A stretch of 64,000 nt of DNA from Xanthomonas fragariae (GTDB lineage: Bacteria; Pseudomonadota; Gammaproteobacteria; Xanthomonadales; Xanthomonadaceae): NCBI RefSeq assembly GCF_017603965.1, contig NZ_CP071955.1, forward strand, positions 1,302,001 to 1,366,000. The letters are read 5' to 3'. This document shows, piece by piece, positions 18,555 through 27,423 of the stretch; within the stretch, counting starts at the first letter, position 1; each line of letters begins with the position of its first letter. A program made the position numbers and the translations under genes. A model generated the notes under the pieces. The model made no database searches and was not told the origin of the DNA. It saw nothing but the letters and a program-made list of their open reading frames with translations.

Positions 18555-18917
18555 ATGCGTAAAATTTCTCGTAATTCTTATGTGCTTATAGGGTTTTCTT
18601 TGAGCCTGATCTGCGCGTTCGCACATGCGAAGAACCTTGTCGGGTCAGCGATTGTCAATAATTCGTCGACGGCCGTTGCGTTGATGTACTCCTACGGCAG
18701 GTCGGTAGATTGCTATGTCATTCCACGACCTAATAAAGCCGGTCAGGGCGTCGGAGGACCTACGCTGGTTCCTAATCGGGCGTACAAAGTGGTTGCAATG
18801 AGAACCTCCGATTGCTTGAACGGTACCGGCATCGCCGGATTGACTGCCATAGTCAGAACATCAAAAAGCCCAACGATCCATATCGAGACTGATTACATAA
18901 ATGTCACCTATAGATAG
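18555..18917 (+). CDS. Orphan secreted protein of unknown function
   Basis: A 120-residue protein with a clear signal peptide: MRKISRNS, a hydrophobic core VLIGFSLSLICAF and an AHA cleavage site near residue 25. The mature part is about 95 residues, has two cysteines (CYVIPRP and DCLNGTG) that could form a disulfide, and is rich in Ser, Thr, Val and Asn. A strong ribosome site (AGGAGGCG) precedes the ATG. Codon use is AT-leaning (many TTT, ATT, AAT, TAT) unlike the flanking genes, and the AT-rich DNA extends some 260 bases upstream, which suggests acquisition by transfer. I do not recognise a family. Confidence 0.65.
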   Translation: MRKISRNSYVLIGFSLSLICAFAHAKNLVGSAIVNNSSTAVALMYSYGRSVDCYVIPRPNKAGQGVGGPTLVPNRAYKVVAMRTSDCLNGTGIAGLTAIVRTSKSPTIHIETDYINVTYR

Positions 18918-18982
18918 TCAGTCAAGCTCACAACTATCCACGCGCGTCGCTGCATTACGACGCTGGGCGCGCGTTGGTTGAG

Positions 18983-19444
18983 TCAGCGCTGCAACGCCAA
19001 GCTGGCCGGCTGCAGATCCATGTTCTGCACCAGCGACTGCATGGAGGCGAGTTCTTCGGTGTTCTCACCATCGATCCATAGCTGTGCGTAACGCTTCTTG
19101 CCCAGCTCAACCACCGTGACGCGGCGGGATTCTATGCCCGGTATTTCACGGCCGCCCAGGTCGAGCTTGTACCAGTAGAAATCTTCCTGCTGGATCTGGC
19201 CCTTCTCGGCGCGGCGGTCGCGTGCCAGTGCAATGGCCGGGTCGCGGGTGGTGAGCATGAGGCCCAATATTTGCCGACCATCGGCGGTCACGGCTTTGCA
19301 GACCAGATAATCGGCGCCTGCGAGCGTGTTCCATTGCAGGCCGGAGGCCGGCGGCAACGGCGGGCAGACTGGCGAGGTTTGCGCATGAGCGGTGACGGCA
19401 GCCAATAGCAAGCTCAGGCCAACAAGACAGGATGCGGACTTCAT
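18983..19444 (-). CDS. Exported hypothetical protein
   Basis: A 153-residue protein with a signal peptide (MKSASCLVGLSLLLAAVTAHA, cleavage near residue 21) followed by TSPVCPPLPPASGLQW. The mature domain has two cysteines (about 27 and 49), a basic-charged middle (AIALARDRRAEKGQ) and a motif DFYWYKLDLGGREIPGIESR near 87-106. Periplasmic location is likely. I do not recognise the domain; codon use is ordinary for this genome, so unlike the gene to its left it looks native. It converges with the orphan gene at 18555. Confidence 0.65.
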   Translation of the reverse strand: MKSASCLVGLSLLLAAVTAHAQTSPVCPPLPPASGLQWNTLAGADYLVCKAVTADGRQILGLMLTTRDPAIALARDRRAEKGQIQQEDFYWYKLDLGGREIPGIESRRVTVVELGKKRYAQLWIDGENTEELASMQSLVQNMDLQPASLALQR

Positions 19445-19664
19445 TCAAGGATTCCCCGGCGATGGATGACTGCGCAGAGACAACCCCGTCTAGCGTGTCG
19501 TTGCAGCAGCCGTGCGCTTCCCGCCTCCAGCTGTGCTTCGCACGCAACGTGCCTCCAATCTACAGCCTCATCACTATCACAGTGGCGGCTGCAAGCTCAA
19601 GCGGGGTCGCAAAGGTTGGCGCAATCGGCTGTGCGCCAAGGTACTTCCGTTATGAGATCTGTGA

Positions 19665-19862
19665 GGAACCTCTGAACAAATCCCTGGATGGACGACGCTG
19701 CAGCAGTGGCATGCGCTGCGATCCGTCAATGGAAGAGCCCTTGCACGAGATTCCGAGGTTGCTCCGTTTTGTTCAGCTCGGTGGCCTGGACACGATTCCC
19801 GACGCGACCACGATTCTCAACGTTCGCCGCTTGCTGGAGACGCACATCAAAAGCGCTGATTG
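19665..19862 (+). mobile_element. Relic of an IS5-family (IS1478-like) element
   Basis: Starts with an end-like sequence GGAACCTCTGAACAA (19665-19679), close to the ends of the intact element at 56.7 kb. Within about 25 bases it continues with an internal transposase piece (MEEPLHEIPRLLRFVQLGGL and TTILNVRRLLETH), so about 65 N-terminal codons are deleted. The fragment stops at 19862. It abuts the 3' end of a truncated pirin gene and may have caused that damage. Confidence 0.7.
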
Positions 19863-19919
19863 AATTCGTAAGACGCTGGTCGATTGTTCAAACCTTCCCA
19901 TGTTTGCAATAAGCAAGGA

Positions 19920-20415
19920 TGGATGAATTCCTTGTCGTCGCCGGGAATGCTGCCGAAACCACCGGCCTGCCAGTCGTCCTTGGTCTGTTCGATACGCTCT
20001 TTGGAACTGGACACGAAGTTCCACCATTGGGGGTGCGGGCCATCCAGCGGCTCGCCGCCGAGCAGTATCGCCTTGAGCGGCGTCTTGGCGCGCAGGCGCC
20101 CGCGGGTGCCGGGCGAGGGCACGATCAGGTGGCGGGCCGGTACGTCGGCGCCATCGAGTTGTGCTTGGCCTTCCAGGATGTACAGCGCACGCTCGGCGTG
20201 GCTGGGGTCCGGATCGATCTCGGCATACGGCTCCAGGTCCAGCGCCACACTGAGCGTGCCGCTAAACACTTGCACCGGCGATTCTTCGCCATAGGCGCAG
20301 CCGGCCATCACGCGCAGCCACACGCCATCGCGGCGTTGCTGCGGCAGGCTGGGGGTGGCGTGGGCGATGCCGCAGCCGACGGTCATCCAATTGAGGTCGT
20401 CGGCGCGGATCATTA
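19920..20415 (-). pseudogene. Truncated pirin-family gene (C-terminal two thirds)
   Basis: Reads as the later part of a YhaK-like pirin: DDLNWMTVGCGIAHATPSLP, GVWLRVMAGCAYGEESPVQV, ALYILEGQAQLDGADVPARH, LLGGEPLDGPHPQWWNFVSS and the C-terminal GGFGSIPGDDKEFIHP. The N-terminal cupin half (including the usual metal-binding HPHRG-type region) is missing: upstream of about 20415 the frame runs into the gpmA promoter region and then antisense to gpmA. The 3' end reads through into unrelated residues next to an insertion-sequence relic. Without the metal-binding cupin a quercetinase or redox-sensor role is not possible. Confidence 0.8.
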
Positions 20416-20476
20416 GGCATGCCGCTACAATCCAGGGCCGCATGACCCATGCATTCCCCCAACCGAGACCGTCGCA

Positions 20477-21226
20477 ATGACCCGCAAACTCGTACTGCTG
20501 CGCCATGGCCAGAGCAAATGGAACCTGGACAACCGTTTCACCGGCTGGGTGGATGTGGAACTTACCGAACAAGGCCGCCAGGAGGCCGCTGCGGCCGGCA
20601 AGCTGATGAAGGATGAAGGGCTGCAGTTCGATGTCGCCCACACCTCGGTGCTCAAGCGCGCCATCCACACGCTGCAGGGTGCGTTGAAGGAACTCGATCA
20701 GGATTGGCTGCCGGTGTCCAAGAGCTGGCGCCTCAACGAGCGCCACTACGGCGGCCTGCAGGGCCTGGACAAGGCCGAGACGGCGGCCAAGCACGGCGAA
20801 GAACAGGTCAAGAGCTGGCGCCGCTCGTACGACATTCCGCCGCCGGCGATAGACGTCAACGACCCCGGTCACCCGTGCCACGACCGTCGCTACGCCACGC
20901 TGGATCGCAACGCATTGCCGGGCACCGAGTCGCTGGCGACCACGCTGGTGCGCGTGCTGCCGTATTGGCACGACGCGATCGCGCCGCAGTTGAAGGCCAG
21001 GCAGACCGTGCTGGTGACCGCGCATGGCAACTCGCTGCGCGCGCTGTACAAGTATCTCAACGACGTGTCGAACGAGCAGATCCTGGAGCTCAACATTCCA
21101 ACCGGCATCCCGCTGTTGTTCGAGCTGGACGACAATCTGCAGGTGCAAAGTTTCCGTTACCTGGGCGACCCGGAAGCGGCCAAGCGCGCCGCCGAAGCGG
21201 TGGCCAATCAGGGCAAGGCGAAGTGA
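20477..21226 (+). CDS. gpmA: 2,3-bisphosphoglycerate-dependent phosphoglycerate mutase
   Basis: A 249-residue cytoplasmic glycolytic enzyme interconverting 3- and 2-phosphoglycerate through a phosphohistidine. The catalytic [10 protein letters not shown] places the phospho-accepting histidine at H10. [33 protein letters not shown] and the second histidine in [12 protein letters not shown] (H183) are present, and the length matches the 249-250-residue family norm. A ribosome site is not striking. It is monocistronic, between the truncated pirin gene (opposite strand) and a decayed stretch. Its 3' half carries a long antisense open frame that is a shadow. Confidence 0.95.
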   Translation: MTRKLVLLRHGQSKWNLDNRFTGWVDVELTEQGRQEAAAAGKLMKDEGLQFDVAHTSVLKRAIHTLQGALKELDQDWLPVSKSWRLNERHYGGLQGLDKAETAAKHGEEQVKSWRRSYDIPPPAIDVNDPGHPCHDRRYATLDRNALPGTESLATTLVRVLPYWHDAIAPQLKARQTVLVTAHGNSLRALYKYLNDVSNEQILELNIPTGIPLLFELDDNLQVQSFRYLGDPEAAKRAAEAVANQGKAK

Positions 21227-21406
21227 TCGATGCGTTCGGTTGATGCGCTGCGCGCGTTGCGTGTGGCGCATGCGGGTGTTCGCACCATGCGGTCGAAAAA
21301 CCCGCAGTGTGTTGAATGAAAGCGCTGCGTATTCATGAGCCGAGCATGCATCGCAATGTGGTGTGTCGGCGGGACATGATGTCCGGACAAGCGTAGAAGT
21401 CAGCAG

Positions 21407-21648
21407 ATGAGTGCCACGCATTGCCGCACGTCTGTAGCGACCTTGGGATTGCTGCTTGCAGGTGGCAGCGTTGCGTTTGCTGCGCTGGCCAATGGCAGTG
21501 TCTCCAGTTCGGCGATGATATTGGCTTGCTCATCTGGGTGCTCGGTGTGCTGATGCTGGCGTTCAGTCTGTGCGGAGCTGTGCTACAGATGGAAGCGTCG
21601 GCCGATGCAGCGTCCGGGCATAAGGCCGCGCTGGTGCTCATGTTGTAG
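21407..21648 (+). pseudogene. Possible frameshifted small membrane-protein gene
   Basis: An ATG frame beginning MSATHCRTSVATLGLLLAGG has a first hydrophobic span and then fails; one frame over, from about 21500, DIGLLIWVLGVLMLAFSLCG gives a second span and runs to 21648 (ending GHKAALVLML). Together they resemble a two-span protein of about 80 residues broken by a single-base shift near 21500-21510. I do not recognise the family, and the case rests on hydrophobicity only. Confidence 0.35.
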
Positions 21649-21822
21649 GCGTTTCCGGCTATACCTGTTGATGGCACCGTTTTACGAGCGCAAATAACCG
21701 CAGTCTGATGGCGCGTTGTTGCGTCGGGTTGCAGGGTGGCTGGTTGAGCGGCAAACAGATTGTGAAGCGTCTATGCGGTAGGCGCGTATGTGCTCCGTAA
21801 GTCGCAGCGTCTTTTTCGATAA

Positions 21823-21963
21823 GAGCGGCTAACAAAACGACTGCCCCGCCGCCAGGCGGGCGCGGCCGATGCTCGGAATCGGCATATACCACGCGTACAC
21901 TCCGGTTCCTGCGCGCCGTCCGCACCCACCTGACGACTGCTCGCTACGTTTTGTTAGCCGCTC
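21823..21963 (+). repeat. Hairpin MITE copy, full length
   Basis: 141 bases with perfect 17-base inverted ends GAGCGGCTAACAAAACG. Beyond the ends the arms stay partly complementary for about 30 more bases (CGCCAGGCGGGCGCGGCCG against the complement of CCGCACCCACCTGACG), so the whole unit can fold into one long hairpin. It has no coding capacity. Flanks are TAA on the left and TTA on the right, fitting a TNA target with one changed base. A broken IS5-type transposase begins immediately to the right. Confidence 0.85.
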
Positions 21964-22494
21964 TTACGCTTGAGGACAATGGCGGTGAGCACCTCATCAA
22001 GCCGCTTGCAATCAGGGAAGTTGGCCCCGGTCACGACGATCAACAACGGGACGCTACGGCCGTCCACCAGCAGGTGGCGCTTGCTGCCTTTTTTCCCCGA
22101 TCCGTTGGGTTAGGCCCCGCAGCTTGCTGTGCCAGCGGCGCCTTCATCATCGCGCCGTCCACGCTCTCCCAGCGCCAGGCAATGCCCTGCATCTGGTCGT
22201 ACTTCGGCAAGGCCAGCCTTCCTACAGCGCCCCAAAGAAGCCCGCAGCTTCCCATTCCAGCAAGCGCTTACGGATGGCGCTTGCGCTGCCGAAGCGTTCC
22301 TTGGGCAGCGCCTTGCACTGGCAGCCGGTGCGCAGCACGTAGACGATGGCCTCCAACACCCGTCGAGCCGGCTTCGCGGGCCCGCACCGGGCTTGCGTAC
22401 GTATACCCTGTCGGCCATTGCACGCGCAGGAACCAGCGGTTCTACCTGCTGCCAGAACGCATCGGTTATCACCCATGACGCTACACGTTTGGCC
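21964..22494 (-). pseudogene. Degenerate IS5-family transposase
   Basis: Minus-strand pieces in successive frames make one IS5/IS427-like transposase: MAKRVASWVITDAFWQQVEP, then after a frameshift RRVLEAIVYVLRTGCQCKAL and RLLEWEAAGFFGAL, a stop, then YDQMQGIAWRWESVDGAMMK and, frameshifted again, KRHLLVDGRSVPLLIVVTGA. At least three disruptions are present, and the catalytic acids beyond the first D (SVDGAMMK) are lost because the reading ends at the MITE. It cannot be active. Its adjacency to a MITE with TNA targets, which suits the IS5 superfamily, makes a relative of this transposase a plausible mobiliser (inference). Confidence 0.78.
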
Positions 22495-22544
22495 ATGATT
22501 TCGATCCAGCGCCGCGTATCATGCGGTTCGAATCGATAGGTTAC

Positions 22545-23537
22545 CTATTTGCGGATAAATTCTTGGTCAGCAACCCGCACGCTGTCGCGCCCGCCGTTCT
22601 TGGCCAGATATAGCGCAGCATCGGCGCGCGAAAACCAGTCTTGCCAATGGGTCTCGCCATCATGGCGCGCAGCACCCAGCGAAACGGTGATGCGACCCCC
22701 CGGACCGCGCAAGCCATTGCGGATCACCTTGCGCAAACGTTCGGTGGCCGCCTCCAGTTCCGCAAGCGAACCGGCGCGCAGCAGCACCACAAATTCTTCG
22801 CCGCCAAAGCGGAAGACCTGATGCGGCTCGCGCACTTCGAAACGCAGGATCGTCGCCAGATCCGACAATGCCGCATCGCCTGCGGCATGCCCGTACAGAT
22901 CGTTGACCTCTTTGAAATGATCCAGATCCAAAATGATCAAGCTGTTGAGCCGATCTTGCGGATGACGCTGATCGATCTGATAGGTGAGCGCACGTTCGAG
23001 CATGCGGCGGTTAGGCAAGCCGGTCAGCGCATCCAGTGAGGCCAGCTCTTCCAGATGCACGCGGTCGTTTTGCATGCGCAGCGAGAACGCGTAGCCTACC
23101 GCCAGCGTCACCAAGGTTACCGCCACAGTCGATGCACCCTGACCCGCACTGACGATCAAGCCAGGCAAAAACAACAATGCCGCCAACAGCGGCAAGCTCA
23201 ACAACACCGCACGTGGTGGTTCGCACAGAAAATAATTCGTGGCCAATACCGGAAACAACCAGGGCAGGGCGCCATCGCCACCGGTCCAACACGCCACCAG
23301 ACAACCGCCGACATTGATTGAGGCCAGCCAGACCCCTCCAGCACCAGTATGTTCGGCACTGCGCATCTGCCAGCCGCGCCACACCGCGAGCAGGCCCAAC
23401 AAGGCAGTGATGATGCACGCAACCGCTTGACCGGTCATGGCCAGGTAGACCGCATGGATGCAAAGCAGCAGCGCGGTGATTGGTCCAAGCATCTTGACGA
23501 TGCCGAGGCGGAAATCTCGCCGCAGGTGGAGGATCAC
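22545..23537 (-). CDS. Membrane diguanylate cyclase
   Basis: A 330-residue protein. Residues about 15-160 contain five or six membrane spans (GPITALLLCIHAVYLAMTG, IITALLGLLAVWRGW, LLSLPLLAALLFLPGLIVSA, TLVTLAVGYAFSLRM), resembling a MASE-type sensor region. Residues 165-330 form a GGDEF domain: LDALTGLPNRRMLERAL, LIILDLDHFKEVNDLYGHAA, then the active-site FGGEEFVVLL (about 245). It has the catalytic residues for c-di-GMP synthesis; the I-site Arg-x-x-Asp is not evident. It is one of three GGDEF genes in this window and stands alone on the minus strand. Confidence 0.87.
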   Translation of the reverse strand: MILHLRRDFRLGIVKMLGPITALLLCIHAVYLAMTGQAVACIITALLGLLAVWRGWQMRSAEHTGAGGVWLASINVGGCLVACWTGGDGALPWLFPVLATNYFLCEPPRAVLLSLPLLAALLFLPGLIVSAGQGASTVAVTLVTLAVGYAFSLRMQNDRVHLEELASLDALTGLPNRRMLERALTYQIDQRHPQDRLNSLIILDLDHFKEVNDLYGHAAGDAALSDLATILRFEVREPHQVFRFGGEEFVVLLRAGSLAELEAATERLRKVIRNGLRGPGGRITVSLGAARHDGETHWQDWFSRADAALYLAKNGGRDSVRVADQEFIRK

Positions 23538-23703
23538 AGGGAAGGTTCTGTCGAAGTCGGCATTATTATCGGCCGGGCGTTGTCAAATTTGAGCATGTAC
23601 GCATCGCCGTAACGTGTAGGAAAATGAAGCGTTGCAGTGCAGGACTTCGCACATCCTTGACGCCCCTGCCGCGACCGTATCTTTTTTGCCATCGGAGTTT
23701 GCC

Positions 23704-23898
23704 ATGCCCACCCGGAAAGAACTCGATCCGCGCCTGGGTGCGCTGCAGGACCGACTACCGCAGCTGTTGGCCGATGAAGATGCGGATCTCGATTACCTCG
23801 ATTTTCAGGCGCATGCCGAAGCGGTGCTGAGTAGCGCCTAGCCGGACGACGCAGCCTATGTGCGCACGCGCATCAATGGCATGCTGGCTGGTGCCTGA
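23704..23898 (+). pseudogene. Small conserved-looking gene with in-frame amber codon
   Basis: Starts ATG CCC ACC with MPTRKELDPRLGALQDRLPQ and an acidic helix LLADEDADLDYLDFQAHAEA. At 23839-23841 there is a TAG, after which the same frame continues with PDDAAYVRTRINGMLAGA and a TGA at 23896-23898. The continuation has the same high-GC third-position use and a plausible amphipathic sequence, so the original product was probably 64 residues and one substitution created the stop. The shortened 45-residue product may still be made. Function unknown. Confidence 0.5.
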
Positions 23899-23983
23899 CT
23901 GATTCCAAACCAAACGACGACGATGGCTGTGCCTGTCGGTAATGTCTTGATATAATTAAAATTGCATACATCCGATGGATCAT

Positions 23984-24960
23984 CTATGCTAAAGCGCACA
24001 CGCTGATCGCTGCCAGCACGCGGTCGCCGCCACCATGTCCATGCAGATCGTTGAGCTCCACATCCAGCATCGGCACCGGTAACGGTAAGGGTAAGGGTTG
24101 CATCTGGCGCACGCAGCGCACCGGTTCGTGATTGAGTGCTTCTTCAAGATTGCGGCGGTTGTACAGGCCGGTCAGTGGACCGCAGATCGATTGCTGACGC
24201 AGCGTTTCCCGCAAACACAAGTTTTGCAGCGCCAGCGATAATTTCTCTGCTACTGCCTCTGCCATGGTCGATGAGGCAAGATCGCGTGGATCGTCGCTGC
24301 GCGGCACCAACATTTCCAACTGCCTGCCTTGCGCGGACAGCCGAATGCAGGCGGTACCCGCATGTGCCGGGAGATCGACGCCAGCATGCTGACACAGCAC
24401 GCCCTGGCTGGCGTCCGTCACCACATGCGTGCGATCACGACGCAGCGCCCAAAAGATGTCCGTCGCGATGCTGGTTCTGTCGGCGGCGTCGGCCATCGTG
24501 CCCCAGGCGACCACCTCCTTGGTGCGATCGCGCGACGCACACGGCAGACGCATCGCGCCCGCGGCACGGGATATCAACGATGCAACAGTCAGTGCAGTGA
24601 TTTCCACTGCTTCTCGGGCATCGCGACAGTTCTGCAGCAGACCGAAATAGCGCGCGCGCCTCTAGCGAGGTAGAGGTGCGTTCGAGCGCGGCAAACGACT
24701 CGATCAGGCGTTCGCTGGTATTGGCTGGCTTGGTGGCCGGCGTGCGCGCCGTTCCAGCTCGCGCGACAACAAGCGGTAAGCAAACAGCATCACCAGCAAG
24801 CCGCTGACGATGCCGATCGACTGCACCCAAAGCATCCACTGCGCACGGTGCGTGTCGGCTTCATGGCGCCTCACCAGCAGCTGCCGCTACGGTTTCGTCA
24901 TGGCTTGTACCAGGCGACGCAGCGAAGAGGCAATTTGGAAAACGCCGCGCGCGATCAACG
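23984..24960 (-). pseudogene. Degenerate GAF-GGDEF diguanylate cyclase gene
   Basis: Read on the minus strand: SLRRLVQAMTKP then a stop and a membrane span (MLWVQSIGIVSGLLVMLFAY), a frameshift to ERLIESFAALERTSTSLE, another to a GAF-like stretch (VEITALTVASLISRAAGAMR to GRQLEMLVPRSDDPRD), then GGDEF start PLTGLYNRRNLEEALNHEP and a decayed LDVELNDLHGHGGGDRVL. The frame ends at 23984, before any GG(D/E)EF active site, so the catalytic half is deleted. At least two frameshifts, one nonsense codon and a 3' deletion are present. The 5' end is cut by a MITE fragment at 24965. Confidence 0.75.
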
Positions 24961-24964
24961 AGCG

Positions 24965-24984
24965 CTACGTTTTGTTAGCCGCCC
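24965..24984 (+). repeat. MITE right-end fragment
   Basis: CTACGTTTTGTTAGCCGCCC followed by TAA: the right end of the hairpin MITE with one substitution (CCC for CTC) and the typical TNA flank. The rest of the element is missing. It marks the 5' boundary of the broken GGDEF gene. Confidence 0.65.
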
Positions 24985-25452
24985 TAAACACGAAAATCAA
25001 TCTGCCGAGCAGCAAGGCCGAGGCGGCAAGGCGCTGCGCGCCCGACATGCTGGGCGTGCGACACGCCGGCCGGCTAGTCGATATCCGGCGAAGTGGCTTT
25101 ACATTTGATAATTATGGTCGGCAACTGATGATCATGGTCGGCAACGACAGGACAAGTGGCCGACATGTGCCCGCCGGCCCCGTGCCGCCACGCACAGTGG
25201 CCGGCTGATTGGTTTACCATTCCTGTCCAAGATCACTTGCCAGAAGGTGGCCCGCGTCCCTCGCCGGCCCAGCGTGCGACATGAGCACTACCACCTCCTA
25301 TTGCTGATTCGGCCTGCGTCAGCGGGCAAAGCGCCTGCTTGGCGCTGTGGTTGCCTCACCTTTTGCACCTTCTCTTTCCGAGCCTGTCCAGCAATGGGCA
25401 GATCTCCCTTGCAGCCGTGAGCTGCAGCCAGCACAGACCTTAATTCTTGCCC
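24985..25452 (+). other. Gap upstream of thrS, no gene recognised
   Basis: 468 bases with no credible coding frame. It holds a 20-base tandem duplication (25106-25145) and, in its last 150 bases, the thrS leader. I see no leader peptide rich in Thr codons and no clear operator. Confidence 0.4.
25106..25145 (+). repeat. Two tandem 20-base copies
   Basis: TGATAATTATGGTCGGCAAC is followed at once by TGATGATCATGGTCGGCAAC, differing at two positions. No further copies adjoin. It lies in decayed DNA before thrS. Confidence 0.7.
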
Positions 25453-27357
25453 ATGATCAACATCACGCTCCCCGACGGCAGCCGTCGCCAATTCGAATCG
25501 CCCGTCTCGGTCATCCAGGTCGCCCAGTCGATCGGCGCCGGCCTGGCCAAGGCCACCATCGCCGGTCAGGTCGACGGCCAGTTGGTCGATGCCAGCGACT
25601 TCATCGTCCACGACGCCAGCCTGCGCATCATCACTGCCAAGGACTCCGAAGGCGTGGAGATCATTCGCCACTCCTGCGCGCATCTGGTCGGGCATGCGGT
25701 CAAGCAGTTGTACCCCGAGGTCAAGATGGTGATCGGCCCGGTTATCGCCGAAGGCTTCTATTACGACATCTACAGCGAGCGCCCGTTCACGCCGGACGAC
25801 ATGACCGCGATTGAGCAGCGCATGCAGGAGTTGATCGCGCAGGACTACGACGTGATCAAGAAGGTCACCCCGCGCGCCGAGGTGATCGAGGTGTTCGCCC
25901 AGCGCGGCGAGGAGTACAAGCTGCGCCTGATCGAGGACATGCCCGACGACATCACCGCGATGGGCCTGTACTACCACCAGGAATACGTGGACATGTGCCG
26001 CGGCCCGCATGTGCCCAATACGCGCTTTCTCAAGGCGTTCAAGTTGACCCGCATTTCCGGCGCCTATTGGCGTGGCGATGCCAAGAACGAGCAGCTGCAG
26101 CGCATATACGGCACCGCCTGGGCCGACAAGAAGCAGTTGGACGCCTACATCCTGCGCATGGAAGAAGCCGACAAGCGCGACCACCGCCGCATCGGCAAGC
26201 AGCAGGACCTGTTCCATCTGCAGGAGGAGGCGCCCGGCCTAGTGTTCTGGCACCCCAAGGGCTGGTCGCTGTGGCAGGTGGTCGAGCAATACATGCGCAA
26301 GGTCTACCGCGATAGCGGCTACGGCGAAGTGCGCTGCCCGCAGATACTGGACGTGTCTTTGTGGCAGAAGTCCGGCCACTGGGACAACTACCAGGACGCG
26401 ATGTTCTTTACCGAGTCTGAGAAGCGCACCTACGCGGTCAAGCCGATGAATTGTCCCGGTCATGTGCAGGTGTTCAATCAGGGCCTGCACAGCTATCGCG
26501 ACCTGCCGATACGCTACGGCGAGTTTGGCGCCTGCCACCGCAACGAGCCCTCAGGCGCGCTGCACGGCATCCTGCGCGTGCGCGGCTTCACCCAGGACGA
26601 CGGGCACGTGTTCTGTCTGGAATCGCAGATCGAATCGGAAGTCACCGCGTTCCATCGGCAGGCGCTGGCGGTCTACACCGCGTTCGGCTTCGACGACATC
26701 CAGATCAAGATCGCATTGCGTCCGGAAAAGCGCCTGGGCGATGACGCCACCTGGGACAAGGCCGAAGCCGCGCTACGCGGCGCGCTGGGCGTGTGTGGGG
26801 TGGGGTGGCAGGAACTGCCGGGCGAGGGCGCTTTCTACGGCCCCAAGATCGAATACCACCTCAAGGACGCCATCGGCCGCACCTGGCAGCTGGGCACCAT
26901 GCAAGTCGATTTCATGATGCCCGGTCGCCTCGGCGCCGAGTACGTGGACGAGCACAGCCAGAAGAAGCATCCGGTCATGCTGCACCGGGCGATCGTCGGG
27001 TCGATGGAGCGTTTCATCGGCATTTTGATCGAACATCACGCCGGTGCGTTCCCCGCTTGGCTGGCGCCGGTCCAGGTCGTTGTCGCCAACATCACCGACG
27101 CTCAGGCCGAATATGTGGACTCGGTTCGGAAAACCCTTGCAAATCAAGGCTTCCGTGTGAGCGTCGATTTGCGCAATGAGAAGATCGGTTATAAGATTCG
27201 CGAGCATACGCTGCAACGCGTGCCATATCTGCTCGTGGTCGGTGACCGTGAGAAGGAAAATGGCGCTGTCGCCGTAAGGGCGCGTTCGGGAGAGGATCTT
27301 GGGACTATGACGGTCTCGGCCTTCATCGAGCGCCTGCAGGCAGAGCAGGTAGCGTAG
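25453..27357 (+). CDS. thrS: Threonyl-tRNA synthetase
   Basis: A 634-residue class II synthetase that charges tRNA-Thr. Domains in order: TGS (about 1-60, [17 protein letters not shown]), editing domain with [16 protein letters not shown] (about 72-87, including the HxxxH metal motif) and [10 protein letters not shown], catalytic domain with [10 protein letters not shown] (about 333) and [20 protein letters not shown] (about 357-376), motif 3 near [14 protein letters not shown], and the C-terminal anticodon-binding domain. The ATG at 25453 is chosen over a TTG two codons upstream. It heads the block thrS-infC-rpmI-rplT-pheST, the same gene order as in E. coli. Confidence 0.97.
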   Translation: MINITLPDGSRRQFESPVSVIQVAQSIGAGLAKATIAGQVDGQLVDASDFIVHDASLRIITAKDSEGVEIIRHSCAHLVGHAVKQLYPEVKMVIGPVIAEGFYYDIYSERPFTPDDMTAIEQRMQELIAQDYDVIKKVTPRAEVIEVFAQRGEEYKLRLIEDMPDDITAMGLYYHQEYVDMCRGPHVPNTRFLKAFKLTRISGAYWRGDAKNEQLQRIYGTAWADKKQLDAYILRMEEADKRDHRRIGKQQDLFHLQEEAPGLVFWHPKGWSLWQVVEQYMRKVYRDSGYGEVRCPQILDVSLWQKSGHWDNYQDAMFFTESEKRTYAVKPMNCPGHVQVFNQGLHSYRDLPIRYGEFGACHRNEPSGALHGILRVRGFTQDDGHVFCLESQIESEVTAFHRQALAVYTAFGFDDIQIKIALRPEKRLGDDATWDKAEAALRGALGVCGVGWQELPGEGAFYGPKIEYHLKDAIGRTWQLGTMQVDFMMPGRLGAEYVDEHSQKKHPVMLHRAIVGSMERFIGILIEHHAGAFPAWLAPVQVVVANITDAQAEYVDSVRKTLANQGFRVSVDLRNEKIGYKIREHTLQRVPYLLVVGDREKENGAVAVRARSGEDLGTMTVSAFIERLQAEQVA

Positions 27358-27423
27358 GCCAACCCCGGCCGGTCTGGATAATAATCCGGATGCGCCGGTT
27401 CGATTCCCCTGGGAGATTGCAAT
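27358..27423 (+). promoter_or_regulatory. thrS-infC junction: leader hairpin and ribosome site for an AUC start
   Basis: A small hairpin TCTGGAT-AATA-ATCCGGA (27373-27390) is followed by a T-loop-like GGTTCGATTCC (27398-27408) and the ribosome site GGGAG (27411-27415), 8 bases before the ATC at 27424. There is no ATG, GTG or TTG at that spacing, which decides the infC start. Confidence 0.6.

Noticed and set aside
19847..21421. A 524-codon minus-strand frame covering gpmA and the pirin fragment
   Set aside because: Only its last third is real (truncated pirin). The first two thirds are antisense to gpmA, a common artefact in high-GC DNA.
27397..27409. GGTTCGATTCC as part of a tRNA between thrS and infC
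   Set aside because: It matches a T-loop, but no acceptor stem, D-arm, anticodon arm or CCA can be built around it.
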